A stretch of 64,000 bases of DNA from an uncultured bacterium. Lineage in GTDB: Bacteria > Bacillota_I > Bacilli_A > RFN20 > CAG-826. This document shows positions 18,963 to 28,472 of the stretch, piece after piece. Where the stretch lies: NCBI GenBank assembly GCA_949284685.1, contig CASDWE010000003.1, forward strand, positions 1 through 64,000. The letters are read 5' to 3'. Every line of letters begins with the position of its first letter. Position 1 is the first letter of the stretch. The translations under genes and the position numbers were made by a program. The notes beneath the pieces are model-generated. The model saw only the letters and a list, made by a program, of their open reading frames with translations. It ran no database searches and was not told where the DNA came from.

Positions 18963-20264
18963 ATGAGAATGGTTGATATTATAGTTAAAAAAAGAGATGG
19001 TTTATCATTAACAAAAGAAGAAATTAATTTTGCTATTAATGGCTATGTTAATGGTGAAGTTCCTGATTATCAAATGTCGGCATTAGCAATGGCTATTGTT
19101 TTTAAAGGAATGAGTAACGAAGGAATAGTAAATTTAACTAGCACAATGCTTCATAGTGGAGACATAATCGATTTATCTTTAATCAAAGGAGTCAAAGTAG
19201 ACAAACATTCAACAGGTGGTGTCGGAGATAAGACTTCACTAGTTTTAGGACCATTAGTGGCTTCATGTGGAGCAAAATTAGCCAAAATGTCAGGTCGCGG
19301 ACTTGGTCATACAGGCGGAACATTAGATAAACTTGAATCTATACCAGGTTTCAAAGTTAATTTAGATAGTAATCAATTTGTTAAACAAGTTAATGATATT
19401 GGTATTGCGATAGTAGGACAAACCGCTAATTTAGTGCCAGCTGATAAAAAAATGTATGCTTTAAGAGATGTTACAGGAACAGTTGAATCAATACCTTTAA
19501 TTGCATCATCGATTATGTCTAAAAAATTAGCATCTGGAAGCGACACTATTCTTTTAGATGTTAAATTTGGTTCAGGTGCATTTATGAAAAATGTTGACGA
19601 TGCTAAAAAATTAGCTAAAACAATGGTGGATATTGGTAAAAGTTTAAATAAGGACACTCGTGCAATAATTACTGATATGACTCAACCATTAGGATTGGCA
19701 ATTGGCAATGCTTTAGAAGTTAAGGAAGCAATCAACACCCTTCATGGAAATGGTCCAAAAGATTTTGTCGAATTGTGTTTAAGTGCTGGTTCAATTATGC
19801 TTCAACAAGCTAAAATTTGTAATAATTTAGATGATGGAAGAAAATTGCTTGAAGAAAAATTAAAAAATGGTGAAGCATTCAATAAATTTGTTGAATTTGT
19901 TAAGGCACAAAATGGCGATATTGACTATGTTTTAGATGCAAATAAATTGCCAATAGCAAAACATATTATTGAAGTAAGAAGCGAAAACGATGGTTATGTT
20001 GATGAAATCAATTGCTTAGAAATTGGTGAAAGTGCAATGAGATTAGGTGCAGGTAGAAAAACAATCAATGACACAATCGATATGGCTGCGGGAATCATCT
20101 TAAATAAAAAAGTTGGCAATCACGTAAAAAAAGGCGAAATTTTGTGTTATGCACATACAAATATAGATGATGTCAAAGATATAATTGTTGATATTCACGA
20201 TTCATTTAAAGTCTTACCTGAAAAAATCGAATCCAAACCTATTGTTCATGATTATATCAAATGA
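18963..20264 (+). CDS. pdp: Pyrimidine-nucleoside phosphorylase
   Basis: Phosphorolysis of thymidine, uridine and deoxyuridine in nucleoside salvage. 433 residues. The family signature starts at about residue 77 (KHSTGGVGDKTSLVLGPLVA) and continues KMSGRGLGHTGGTLDKLESI; the substrate-binding LRDVTGTVESI and KKLASG are present, and the C-terminal alpha/beta domain has AMRLGAGRKT. The nearest good start is ATG 18963, six bases after GAGGTG; a GTG at 18954 overlaps that ribosome site and is rejected. It fits with cdd at 58413 as a salvage enzyme, though the two are not linked. Confidence 0.95.
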   Translation: MRMVDIIVKKRDGLSLTKEEINFAINGYVNGEVPDYQMSALAMAIVFKGMSNEGIVNLTSTMLHSGDIIDLSLIKGVKVDKHSTGGVGDKTSLVLGPLVASCGAKLAKMSGRGLGHTGGTLDKLESIPGFKVNLDSNQFVKQVNDIGIAIVGQTANLVPADKKMYALRDVTGTVESIPLIASSIMSKKLASGSDTILLDVKFGSGAFMKNVDDAKKLAKTMVDIGKSLNKDTRAIITDMTQPLGLAIGNALEVKEAINTLHGNGPKDFVELCLSAGSIMLQQAKICNNLDDGRKLLEEKLKNGEAFNKFVEFVKAQNGDIDYVLDANKLPIAKHIIEVRSENDGYVDEINCLEIGESAMRLGAGRKTINDTIDMAAGIILNKKVGNHVKKGEILCYAHTNIDDVKDIIVDIHDSFKVLPEKIESKPIVHDYIK

Positions 20265-20303
20265 TAGTCATAAATTAGTAATTAAATAGTATTTAATTAG
20301 TAT

Positions 20304-20762
20304 ATGAGAGCGATATTAACTACTGTAAAAAACGCGAAAGTAAATATAAAAAATACTTGCGTAGCTAACATCAATAAAGGATATCTTTTGTTGGTTGGTT
20401 TTTGCGATGGAGATAATGAATATATTGCCGATTTGATGGCTCAAAAAATTATAAATCTTCGAGTTTTCGCTGATGAAAATGACCAAATTAATTTAAATAT
20501 TTTTGATGTAAATGGTGAAATTTTATCTGTCAGCCAGTTTACTTTATACGCTGATGTTAGAAAGGGGCGACGTCCTTCGTTTACAAATGCTCTTAATCCG
20601 CTTCAAGCTCAAGATTTGTATGATTATTTTAATAAACGTCTTACCAATTACTTAAAAAAAGAAGTGCAAACTGGCATTTTTGGTGCAAAAATGGAGGTAA
20701 TATCTAATAATGATGGTCCGTTTACTTTATTATTAGATTCGGAAAAATTATGGCCAAATTAA
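20304..20762 (+). CDS. dtd: D-aminoacyl-tRNA deacylase
   Basis: Removes D-amino acids (and glycine from tRNA-Ala) mischarged on tRNA. 152 residues. Motifs are the SVSQFTLYA block with catalytic Thr (about 80) and a C-terminal DGPFTLLLDS, where the family's Gly-cisPro motif (usually GPVT) is conserved as GPFT. No SD precedes the start; a TTTAAT-like -10 lies about 6-8 bases upstream, so it may be leaderless. Its 3' end overlaps mnmA by 13 bases in another frame. Confidence 0.94.
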   Translation: MRAILTTVKNAKVNIKNTCVANINKGYLLLVGFCDGDNEYIADLMAQKIINLRVFADENDQINLNIFDVNGEILSVSQFTLYADVRKGRRPSFTNALNPLQAQDLYDYFNKRLTNYLKKEVQTGIFGAKMEVISNNDGPFTLLLDSEKLWPN

Positions 20763-21892
20763 AAGTTTTAGTTGGATTGTCTGGTGGTGTTGATAGTGCT
20801 GTTGGTGCATATTTATTAATGCAACAAGGTTATGATGTAACTGGGTGTTTCATGCGCAACTGGGATGCTTTAGCTAATAATGATTATCTTGGAAATCCGA
20901 CAATTAACGACGATCAATGCCCACAAGAAAAAGATTATGAAGATGCAAAAAAAGTAGCTGAAATTTTAGGAATAAAATTATTAAGAATAGATTTTATAAA
21001 GGAATATTGGGACTATGTATTTTCTTACTTTTTAGATGAATACAAGTTAGGTAGAACTCCAAATCCTGATATTTTTTGCAATAAGTATATTAAATTTGAT
21101 GCTTTCTTAAAATTTGCTAAAGAAAATGGTTTTGATTATATTGCTATGGGACATTATGCAAAAAAAGAAGAAATTAATGGCGTTTCTTATTTGCTAAAGC
21201 CATATGATAAAAACAAGGACCAAACTTATTTTTTGAGTCAAATAAATCAAGAACAATTAAAATCTTGCCTTTTCCCATTAGCGGACGTAGATAAAAACGA
21301 AGTACGCCGTCTTGCTCATAAATTAAACTTATCAAGCGTGATGGATAAAAAAGATTCAACCGGTATATGTTTTATTGGTGAACGAAATTTTAAAAAATTT
21401 CTTAATAATTATTTGCCAGCCAAAAAAGGAAAAGTAGTTGATATTGAAACGGATGAAGTAATCGGTGAGCATGACGGAGTGTTGTATTATACAATTGGTC
21501 AACATAAAGGCATTGGAATTGGTGGTATTAAAAATCATGACAATAGTGGGTGGTTTGTAGTAAAAAAAGATGTAAAAAATAATGTGTTATATGTTGCTAG
21601 TGGATCAGAAAATCCATATTTATATAGCGATTATTGTTATGTGAGAAAAATAAATTTAATATCGCGAAAATTAAAAGAAAAAGAAGAATTAAACGCTAAA
21701 TTTCGTTATAGACAAAAAGATATGCCAGTAACTGTATCATATGTTGATGAGAATACTTTGCTTGTCGTTTTTAAAAAGCCATATAAGGCCATCACTCCTG
21801 GACAAGCTTGTGTTTTATACGATGGCGATATTTGCCTTGGCGGCGGCATTATTGATGAAGTTTATAAAAAGCAAAGAAGAGTTGACCAATAA
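20750..21892 (+). CDS. mnmA: tRNA-specific 2-thiouridylase MnmA
   Basis: Thiolates U34 in tRNA-Lys, -Glu and -Gln. 380 residues. The PP-loop ATP site SGGVDS is at 11-16, the first catalytic Cys is in NPDIFCNKYIKF (about 109) and the second in STGICFIGERNF (about 206). The middle and C-terminal beta-barrel domains are present. The start overlaps the end of dtd. It lies directly upstream of alaS, a position also used in other Bacillota. Confidence 0.96.
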   Translation: MAKLKVLVGLSGGVDSAVGAYLLMQQGYDVTGCFMRNWDALANNDYLGNPTINDDQCPQEKDYEDAKKVAEILGIKLLRIDFIKEYWDYVFSYFLDEYKLGRTPNPDIFCNKYIKFDAFLKFAKENGFDYIAMGHYAKKEEINGVSYLLKPYDKNKDQTYFLSQINQEQLKSCLFPLADVDKNEVRRLAHKLNLSSVMDKKDSTGICFIGERNFKKFLNNYLPAKKGKVVDIETDEVIGEHDGVLYYTIGQHKGIGIGGIKNHDNSGWFVVKKDVKNNVLYVASGSENPYLYSDYCYVRKINLISRKLKEKEELNAKFRYRQKDMPVTVSYVDENTLLVVFKKPYKAITPGQACVLYDGDICLGGGIIDEVYKKQRRVDQ

Positions 21893-21949
21893 TTATTTTT
21901 TAAAAAAGTATTTATAAAATAAATATTTTTTGTTAACATATAAGCGTCG

Positions 21950-22145
21950 ATAAGGAAACTAAGAGAAATATATCTAAATAAAGAGACCGTTAGCGGGTGA
22001 AAATACGGATTAGATAATTGCTCGCGCCACTTCCTTGATGCTATTAATACTAGCCGTTAGCAGCGTTAATGCCTAATTAAGTGCATCGCATGATGAAAAA
22101 GGATGGTACCGCGAATATTTCGTTCCTTTGTTGGGACGTTTTTTT
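21950..22145 (+). promoter_or_regulatory. T-box leader (alanine) controlling alaS
   Basis: A T-box riboswitch that reads the charging of tRNA-Ala. The conserved T-box is at 22101-22114 (GGATGGTACCGCGA), and its TGGT would pair with the ACCA end of uncharged tRNA. Stem I closes with AAGGAA (21952-21957) against TTCCTT (22031-22036). The GCC at 22026-22028, followed by A and then the closing stem, is the best candidate for the specifier codon and encodes alanine. The antiterminator can form from AAGGA ... TCCTT with the T-box in the bulge, competing with the terminator at 22121-22145. It fills most of the 273-base gap between mnmA and alaS. Confidence 0.93.
22121..22145 (+). terminator. T-box terminator before alaS
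   Basis: CGTTCC / GGGACG (6 bp with one G-U pair, loop of six bases) followed by seven T. The 5' arm is shared with the antiterminator. Downstream, GGAGG at 22154-22158 is the free SD of alaS. Confidence 0.9.
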
Positions 22146-22165
22146 ATGTTTATGGAGGATGATTT

Positions 22166-24784
22166 ATGAAAAAAATGACTTCAAATCAAATTAGAAATAT
22201 GTGGTTAGAATTTTTTAAAGAAAAAGGTCATAAAGTAGAAAAAGGCGCTTCGCTTATTCCTCACAATGACCCAACTTTATTATGGATTAATTCTGGTGTT
22301 GCAGCCTTAAAAAAATATTTTGATGGCAGTGAAATACCTCCTTCTAGACGTATTGTAAATGTTCAAAAATCTATTCGAACAAATGATATAGAAAATGTTG
22401 GACATACCGCTAGACATCATACTTTTTTTGAAATGTTAGGTAATTTTTCTATAGGTGATTATTTTAGAAAAGAAGTTATTGCTTGGGCATATGAAATCTT
22501 AACTAGTCCGAAATGGTTTGGTTTTGATAAAAATAACCTTTACGTTACTTACTATAGTAACGATTTAGAAACTAAAAATTATTGGATTGCACAAGGTTTA
22601 GACGAAGACCACTTGATTCCATTAGATAGTAATTTTTGGCAAATAGGCGAGGGACCATGTGGACCTAATACAGAAGTGTTTTATGATCGTGGCGAAAAAT
22701 ATGATCCAGATCATTTAGGAATAAAATTGTTAAAAGATGAAATGGAAAATGATCGATATATCGAAATTTGGGGTATTGTTTTTAGTCAATATAACGCTGT
22801 TAATGGTGTAAAAAAGGAAGATTATAAAGAATTACCATCTAAAAATATCGATACAGGTGCCGGATTAGAAAGAATTTGCTGTATCATGCAAGAAGTTGAA
22901 ACTAATTTTGATACTGATTTATTTATGCCAATTATCAAAGAATGTGAAAAAACTGCAAAATATCCATATGAAGGGCAATATAAAACCTCTTATCGTGTCA
23001 TTTCTGATCACATTCGTGCATGTACTTTTGCATTAAGCGATGGAGAAATGTTTTCAAATGAAGGACGCGGCTATGTTTTAAGAAGATTGATTAGACGGGC
23101 AATGTTATATGGACAAAAAATTGGCATAGATGAACCATTTTTATACAAACTTGTTAATGTTGTAGTGGAAAATATGAAAAGTTTTTATCCAGAACTAGTT
23201 AATAACCAATCAAAAATAGAAAAAATGGTAAAATCTGAAGAAGAAAAATTCTTATTAACTCTTAAAAACGGAGAAGCTATTTTAAATAAATTTTTGAATA
23301 ATTCTGATTTAAAAACTTTGCCTGGCGAAGAAGCTTTCAAATTATATGATACATACGGTTTTCCTTTTGATTTAACTAAAGAAATTTGTGAAGAAAAAGG
23401 CGTCAGCGTTGATAAAAATAAATTTGATGAATTAATGAAAAAGCAAAGAGAACTTGCTCGAAATGCAAGAAATAACCTAGAAAGTATGCATCGTCAATCA
23501 AAAGATTTACTCCAATTCGTCAAAAAAAGCGAATTTGTATATGATGATAATGATTTAACTGCTCATGTCATTGGAATATTTAAAGACGGAGTTAAAGTAG
23601 ATAGTTTATCCGATGAAGGCGATGTTATTTTTGATATAACTAATTTTTATGCAGAAAGCGGTGGACAAATTGCCGACAAAGGTCATATCGAAAATAAAGA
23701 TTGTTATTGTGCGGTTAATGATGTTAAAAAATGTCCTAATGGACAACATTTGCATCATATAGTGGTAAATTATGGAAATATTAAAAATGGTGATGAATTT
23801 AAATTAGTTATAGATAAAAATCGTCGTTTCCAAATTGCAAAAAATCATAGTGCGACTCACTTATTACAAGCAGCTTTAGATAACATTTTATCTAGCGACA
23901 TCCATCAAGCTGGAAGTTTTGTAAGTGATGATTACGTTCATTTTGATTTTAATTATGATAAAAAAATCACTAACGAAGAATTAAATGCAATCGAGACAAA
24001 AGTTAATCAATGGATTGCCAAAGGTATCAAATGCGAAACTAAAATATTGCCAATCGAACAAGCAAAAAAAGAAAACGCAAAAGCACTTTTTGATGAAAAA
24101 TATGGTGATATTGTCCGCGTTGTTTGTTTTGATGATGTATCAAAAGAATTTTGTGGTGGAACGCATGTTAAAAATACTTCTGATATTGGACTATTTTATA
24201 TTTGTTTTGAACAAAGCATAGCTTCTGGTATTCGTAGAATTCAATTTGTTACTTCTTATAAAGCATATGAAGAAATAAAAAATAAAGAAAATATTTTAAA
24301 TGCATTATCTAACAAATTGAACTGTAAATCGTTTAAAGAAAGCACCGATCGCTTGCAATCTTTACTAAACGAAAAAGATTTGTTAAAGTTGCAATGTCTA
24401 TCATTAAATCAAAAAATCGCTAATTTGCTAAGCGAGCAATTAAAAGATGAATTTTCATTAATAAATGGACATTATGTGCTATTAAAAGATATTGATAATT
24501 TATCTCGCGATGTTTTAGCAATGGTTGTTGATAATTTAAAAAATCTTTACAAAAATTCTATTATTTTATTAATTAGTAAAGATAAAAATATATCAATGGT
24601 TTGTTACTGTAGCGATTTGGCTATCAAAGATAATATTAAAGCTGGTCAATTTTTAAATGGCATTTGCAAGTCGTTAAATGGTTCTGGCGGTGGTAGAAAT
24701 GATTTTGCCCAAGGAAGTTTAAAAGATGCATGCAATATTAAAAAGGCCTTAGATTTAGCAAAGGATTTAATTATTAATGAATAA
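22166..24784 (+). CDS. alaS: Alanyl-tRNA synthetase
   Basis: Charges tRNA-Ala. 872 residues, the full family length. The N-terminal class II catalytic core has motif 2 around FFEMLGNFSIGDYF and motif 3 with GRGYVLRRLIRRA. The editing domain has HSATH (about 562-566) and FCGGTH (about 662-667), whose His and Cys bind zinc. A coiled-coil region and the C-terminal DHHA1 domain (GSGGGRNDFAQG, about 840) follow. The T-box upstream ties expression to alanine supply. The stop overlaps the ruvX start by 8 bases. Confidence 0.98.
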   Translation: MKKMTSNQIRNMWLEFFKEKGHKVEKGASLIPHNDPTLLWINSGVAALKKYFDGSEIPPSRRIVNVQKSIRTNDIENVGHTARHHTFFEMLGNFSIGDYFRKEVIAWAYEILTSPKWFGFDKNNLYVTYYSNDLETKNYWIAQGLDEDHLIPLDSNFWQIGEGPCGPNTEVFYDRGEKYDPDHLGIKLLKDEMENDRYIEIWGIVFSQYNAVNGVKKEDYKELPSKNIDTGAGLERICCIMQEVETNFDTDLFMPIIKECEKTAKYPYEGQYKTSYRVISDHIRACTFALSDGEMFSNEGRGYVLRRLIRRAMLYGQKIGIDEPFLYKLVNVVVENMKSFYPELVNNQSKIEKMVKSEEEKFLLTLKNGEAILNKFLNNSDLKTLPGEEAFKLYDTYGFPFDLTKEICEEKGVSVDKNKFDELMKKQRELARNARNNLESMHRQSKDLLQFVKKSEFVYDDNDLTAHVIGIFKDGVKVDSLSDEGDVIFDITNFYAESGGQIADKGHIENKDCYCAVNDVKKCPNGQHLHHIVVNYGNIKNGDEFKLVIDKNRRFQIAKNHSATHLLQAALDNILSSDIHQAGSFVSDDYVHFDFNYDKKITNEELNAIETKVNQWIAKGIKCETKILPIEQAKKENAKALFDEKYGDIVRVVCFDDVSKEFCGGTHVKNTSDIGLFYICFEQSIASGIRRIQFVTSYKAYEEIKNKENILNALSNKLNCKSFKESTDRLQSLLNEKDLLKLQCLSLNQKIANLLSEQLKDEFSLINGHYVLLKDIDNLSRDVLAMVVDNLKNLYKNSIILLISKDKNISMVCYCSDLAIKDNIKAGQFLNGICKSLNGSGGGRNDFAQGSLKDACNIKKALDLAKDLIINE

Positions 24785-25208
24785 AGTATTAGGTTTAGAT
24801 TTAGGAAGAAAAACGCTTGGAATAGCTCTTAGCGATGTTTTAGGTATTGCTCATCCATATAAATTAATTCGATTTAAAAAGGATGATTATCAAAGTTTAA
24901 TCGAACCGATAAGAGAAATCATAAAAGAAAACAACATCAAAGAAATTGTTATTGGTTTGCCTTTGCATTTAAATGGCCAACAAAGCGAAATGTCTAGAAC
25001 TTGTTTAGAATTTAAACAACTTTTATTAAATCAAATTGCTAACATATCTGTAGAAATGGTCGATGAAAGATTAACTTCTGTCAGTGCTCATAAAATTCTT
25101 ACAAATTTAAATATGGATAGTAAAAAACAAAAAGATTATGTTGATATGGTAGCCGCTAGCAATATTTTAGAAACTTATTTAAGAAAGAAGGAAAATAACC
25201 ATGCTTGA
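24777..25208 (+). CDS. ruvX: Holliday junction resolvase-like protein RuvX/YqgF
   Basis: RNase H-fold nuclease proposed to act in 16S rRNA maturation and/or Holliday junction resolution. 143 residues. The first active-site Asp is in LGLDLGRKTLGIALSD (about 6), then VIGLPLHLNG, the Glu region VDERLTSVSA (about 97) and the last Asp in DYVDMVAASNIL. It overlaps alaS and the DUF1292 gene at its two ends, giving the conserved alaS-ruvX-DUF1292 order known from Bacillus, but without ireB between alaS and ruvX. Confidence 0.94.
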   Translation: MNKVLGLDLGRKTLGIALSDVLGIAHPYKLIRFKKDDYQSLIEPIREIIKENNIKEIVIGLPLHLNGQQSEMSRTCLEFKQLLLNQIANISVEMVDERLTSVSAHKILTNLNMDSKKQKDYVDMVAASNILETYLRKKENNHA

Positions 25209-25446
25209 TGATGATATTATCGAAGTAATTGACGACAACAATAATCGTGTAAGACTTCACATACTATTTACTTTTAATGATGATAATACAAATACTGATT
25301 ATTTATTTTTATATGAAGAAGGCAAAGAAGATGATGTATTTGTTAAAAAATTAAGTAAGGATGATGTTTTATTAGATCTTAGCGATGAAGAATTTGAAAT
25401 GGCAAGTGAAGTTTTTAATGCTTTTAATAATGAAGAGGATAACTAA
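25201..25446 (+). CDS. DUF1292 protein (YrzB family)
   Basis: A small acidic protein of 81 residues (EEGKEDDVFVKKLSKDD, LSDEEFEMASEVFNAF). It fits DUF1292, a family of unknown function that follows ruvX in many Bacillota. Its start overlaps the ruvX stop by 8 bases. An AGAGGAT near its own 3' end serves as ribosome site for glmS, which starts 3 bases after its stop. Confidence 0.85.
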   Translation: MLDDDIIEVIDDNNNRVRLHILFTFNDDNTNTDYLFLYEEGKEDDVFVKKLSKDDVLLDLSDEEFEMASEVFNAFNNEEDN

Positions 25447-25449
25447 ATT

Positions 25450-27225
25450 ATGTGCGGCATAATTGGTGGTATAGGAAACAATATTTTTGATGATATAAAG
25501 CAAGGATTATATAGACTAGAATATCGAGGATATGATTCTGTAGGCATCTCTTATATTTTTGATAACAAAATTGTTGTAAAAAAACGCAGTGGCAATGTCA
25601 ATGATTTTTTTAATCATTATTCGCAAAGCGTTAATTGCAATTTGATTATTGGACATACGCGTTGGGCAACAACAGGTATTGTAAATGATGCAAATGCTCA
25701 TCCACATTTAAGTTTTAACAGCATTTTTTCAATTGTGCACAATGGAATAATCGAAAATTATGAAGAAATAAAAAACGAATTAATCAGCGAAGGTTATCAT
25801 TTTAAAAGCGATACAGACAGCGAAGTTATTGTAAATTTGATTGAAAAATTTTATTTAGATGGTGATAAAAACGTGTTAGATTGTTTAAAAAAAGTTTCAT
25901 CACGTTTAATTGGGAATTTTTCAATTGCTTTAATTGATGTAAACGAACCGGATTATTTATATTTTTATAAAAGAAAATCGCCACTTTTGGTGGGCATTGG
26001 CAAAAATAAACATTATATTGCCAGCGATATTTATGCAATTTCAACTTTTTGTGAAAAATTTATAGATATTGGTGATGATAATTATGGTTTTATTACATCA
26101 AATAAAACATTTATATTTGACAAAAGCGGATTGAAAAAAATAAATTATTACAAACAAAATTTTGAAAATATAAATAATGATTTGTGTGGTTATGAGCATT
26201 TCATGCTTAAGGAAATTGAAGAAATACCAAATGTTATTCAAACAATTATTGATGAATATACAAAAGAAAACTATCGTTTTAATACAAATGATTTATTAAA
26301 TAAAATCAGTGAGTTTGATTGTATTATTTTTATTGGATGTGGTTCTTCTTATAATGCTGGGAAAATATTATCTCGTCTAACAGATTGTTTAGATAAACCA
26401 TCATTTGTATTCATCGCTAGTGAATGGTCCAATTATCCTAAAAGTTATGGTAAAAATCCTATATTTGTTATTCTTTCACAATCTGGTGAAACTATGGATG
26501 ATATAAAATGTATTGATATTATCAATAAAAAAGGATATTCAACAATTTTATTGACTAATAATGAATATTCGACGTTAGCAAAAAAATCAACATATGTTTT
26601 GCCTATTTATTCAAAAAATGAAGTTGCAGTCGCGTCCACTAAAACATATGTTGCAATGATTGCAGTTTATTTGTTGTTTATTTTTGCAATAACAAAAGAT
26701 AAAACCATTTTGTCAAATTTAAGAAGTGCTATTGAAGCGATAAATGATATTATCTTAAGAAAAAACGAAATTAAAAATATTGCTCATAAAATTAAAAATC
26801 TACAATCTGTTGTCTTTTTGGGCCGTGGTTATGATTACGATATTTGTTTAGAAGCATCTTTAAAATTAAAAGAAACAGCCTATATCAATTCTCAAGCTAT
26901 TCCAAGTGGAGAATTAAAACATGGTCCGATTGCATTTGTCGATAATAATGTCGCTATTTTTACATTTTTCAGTGATGTAAATACATTTTCAGCTACTTTA
27001 AATAATGTTGAAGAAGTAAAAATTCGTGGGGGAAATATTTATAATATTACTAATAAATCATTAAAAACACCTAATGATTCTTTCGTATGCATGGATACCG
27101 ATTTAAGAGTTTGTGCACTTGTAAAATCTGTTTTTGCTTTTTATTTAGCATATTATACTGCTGAATATAAAAAATTACCGATTGATAAACCAAGAAATCT
27201 TGCCAAATCAGTCACTGTTGATTAA
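25450..27225 (+). CDS. glmS: Glutamine-fructose-6-phosphate aminotransferase (isomerizing)
   Basis: Makes glucosamine-6-phosphate, the first step to UDP-GlcNAc for peptidoglycan. 591 residues. The glutaminase domain begins MCGIIGGIG with the nucleophile Cys2, followed by GHTRWATTG. Two SIS domains show FIGCGSSYNAG, SQSGETMDD and ASTKTYVA, and the C-terminus ends DKPRNLAKSVTVD as in the family. No glmS ribozyme is possible in the 3-base gap upstream. The stop codon directly abuts the stop of the minus-strand chromate transporter gene, so neither has its own terminator there. Confidence 0.97.
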   Translation: MCGIIGGIGNNIFDDIKQGLYRLEYRGYDSVGISYIFDNKIVVKKRSGNVNDFFNHYSQSVNCNLIIGHTRWATTGIVNDANAHPHLSFNSIFSIVHNGIIENYEEIKNELISEGYHFKSDTDSEVIVNLIEKFYLDGDKNVLDCLKKVSSRLIGNFSIALIDVNEPDYLYFYKRKSPLLVGIGKNKHYIASDIYAISTFCEKFIDIGDDNYGFITSNKTFIFDKSGLKKINYYKQNFENINNDLCGYEHFMLKEIEEIPNVIQTIIDEYTKENYRFNTNDLLNKISEFDCIIFIGCGSSYNAGKILSRLTDCLDKPSFVFIASEWSNYPKSYGKNPIFVILSQSGETMDDIKCIDIINKKGYSTILLTNNEYSTLAKKSTYVLPIYSKNEVAVASTKTYVAMIAVYLLFIFAITKDKTILSNLRSAIEAINDIILRKNEIKNIAHKIKNLQSVVFLGRGYDYDICLEASLKLKETAYINSQAIPSGELKHGPIAFVDNNVAIFTFFSDVNTFSATLNNVEEVKIRGGNIYNITNKSLKTPNDSFVCMDTDLRVCALVKSVFAFYLAYYTAEYKKLPIDKPRNLAKSVTVD

Positions 27226-27795
27226 TTAAAATACAATTAATCCAAATATGGCTGAAATTATTAACATACCAATAGTATTAAAATCTTTTTTAAATACCTT
27301 TTTATAAATCAAAACAAAACCAAAAATTATTAAAAATAGAGCAATGGTGGTGCGATTTATCACGAATGGTGATTGAAGTGATGATCCACCAAAAAAGAAA
27401 GTTTTAACCATTAACATTATAACAGTTGAACTTATTAGTGAAATAATGATTGGTTTAACACCGTCAATAGCTCCACTTAAATATTTACTTTTAGAAAATT
27501 TTCTTAGAATAGTGGCTAATAATAATATAACAATAAACGATGGTAGCACAACACCTAACGTGGCACATAATGCCCCCAAAAATCCTTGTTGACTAGATCC
27601 AATAAATGTCGCGATATTTATCGCAAAAGGACCAGGTGTAACTTCGCTGACAGCAATAAAATCATATAAAGCATCAGCGCTAATCCATCCACGAGAAACT
27701 ACTTGTGATTCTATTAATGGAATCATCGCGTATCCACCGCCAAAAGTAAAAAGACCAATTAAAAAAAAGACACCAAATAGTTCTAAAAAAATCAT
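27226..27795 (-). CDS. Chromate transporter-family protein, half-size (second of pair)
   Basis: 189 residues, five to six membrane segments. It has the CHR signature FTFGGGYAMIPLIE near residue 18 and VTPGPFAINIATFIG near 50. Half-size CHR proteins work as pairs of opposite membrane orientation. In an anaerobe with no chromate genes nearby, the physiological substrate may be another oxyanion or an unrelated acid. It overlaps its partner by 4 bases, so the two form an operon. Its stop codon abuts the glmS stop with no intervening base. Confidence 0.85.
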   Translation of the reverse strand: MIFLELFGVFFLIGLFTFGGGYAMIPLIESQVVSRGWISADALYDFIAVSEVTPGPFAINIATFIGSSQQGFLGALCATLGVVLPSFIVILLLATILRKFSKSKYLSGAIDGVKPIIISLISSTVIMLMVKTFFFGGSSLQSPFVINRTTIALFLIIFGFVLIYKKVFKKDFNTIGMLIISAIFGLIVF

Positions 27796-28376
27796 ACTTT
27801 TTTCACCTTTTTATTACTTAAAGCAGTATTTATTATTCCAAATATTAAGCCAACGACGATTAAAATCAAAGATATCCAAGAAAAATCGCTTAAAAATACA
27901 CTAAATAAAATCATTATTATTAGAGCAATAGGGAACACTAAATAAAAATACAACCCTCTTTCCATTTTTTTTGCTAATTTTATGACTGTTGTTAATAATA
28001 AAACCATAATTCCACATTTAATGCCTGAAAAAGCTTTCATCACATATTCATTTTTAATAAAATCCTCATAAAATAAAGAAATAACGAAAATCACAACAAA
28101 ACTAGGCAATACCAATCCAAGAGTAGCAAGAGTTGAACCTAATATTCCCACGACTTTATATCCAACATAAGTAGCTACATTAACAGATATAGGGCCAGGT
28201 GTAGATTCAGCTATAACAACAACTTCGAAAAACTCGCTTTGTCTAATCCATTTTCTTTTTTCAACTATTTCATTTTGAATTATTCCAATCATCGCGTATC
28301 CGCCGCCAAAAGAAAAGGCACCTATTTTTAGGAAAACGATGAATAACTTTAAACAATTTAGTATTTTTTCCTTCAT
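27792..28376 (-). CDS. Chromate transporter-family protein, half-size (first of pair)
   Basis: 194 residues with several membrane segments and the CHR signature FSFGGGYAMIGIIQ near 22 and STPGPISVNVATYVGY near 55. It pairs with the next gene to make the equivalent of a full two-domain CHR protein. No SD is visible. On the minus strand TATAAT ends about 10 bases before the ATG, which suggests a very short leader. It is divergent from greA with 96 bases between the starts. Confidence 0.85.
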   Translation of the reverse strand: MKEKILNCLKLFIVFLKIGAFSFGGGYAMIGIIQNEIVEKRKWIRQSEFFEVVVIAESTPGPISVNVATYVGYKVVGILGSTLATLGLVLPSFVVIFVISLFYEDFIKNEYVMKAFSGIKCGIMVLLLTTVIKLAKKMERGLYFYLVFPIALIIMILFSVFLSDFSWISLILIVVGLIFGIINTALSNKKVKKV

Positions 28377-28434
28377 ATCGGTATATATTATATATTTGTT
28401 TTTTAAAAAAATATATAGAATTTATTTTGACTAC

Positions 28435-28449
28435 TTGATATAATATCAA
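28435..28449 (+). promoter_or_regulatory. Extended -10 of greA inside a 15-bp palindrome
   Basis: TTGATATAATATCAA is a palindrome around one central base and contains TGATATAAT, an extended -10. The SD AGAGGA (28459-28464) follows, 8 bases before the greA ATG. TTGACT at 28427-28432 is too close to serve as -35 for this box. Confidence 0.5.
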
Positions 28450-28472
28450 ATCGATAAAAGAGGATATGTGAA

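Noticed and set aside
25440-25450. glmS ribozyme or riboswitch
   Set aside because: Only 3 bases separate glmS from the preceding gene, and no ribozyme-like structure is possible.
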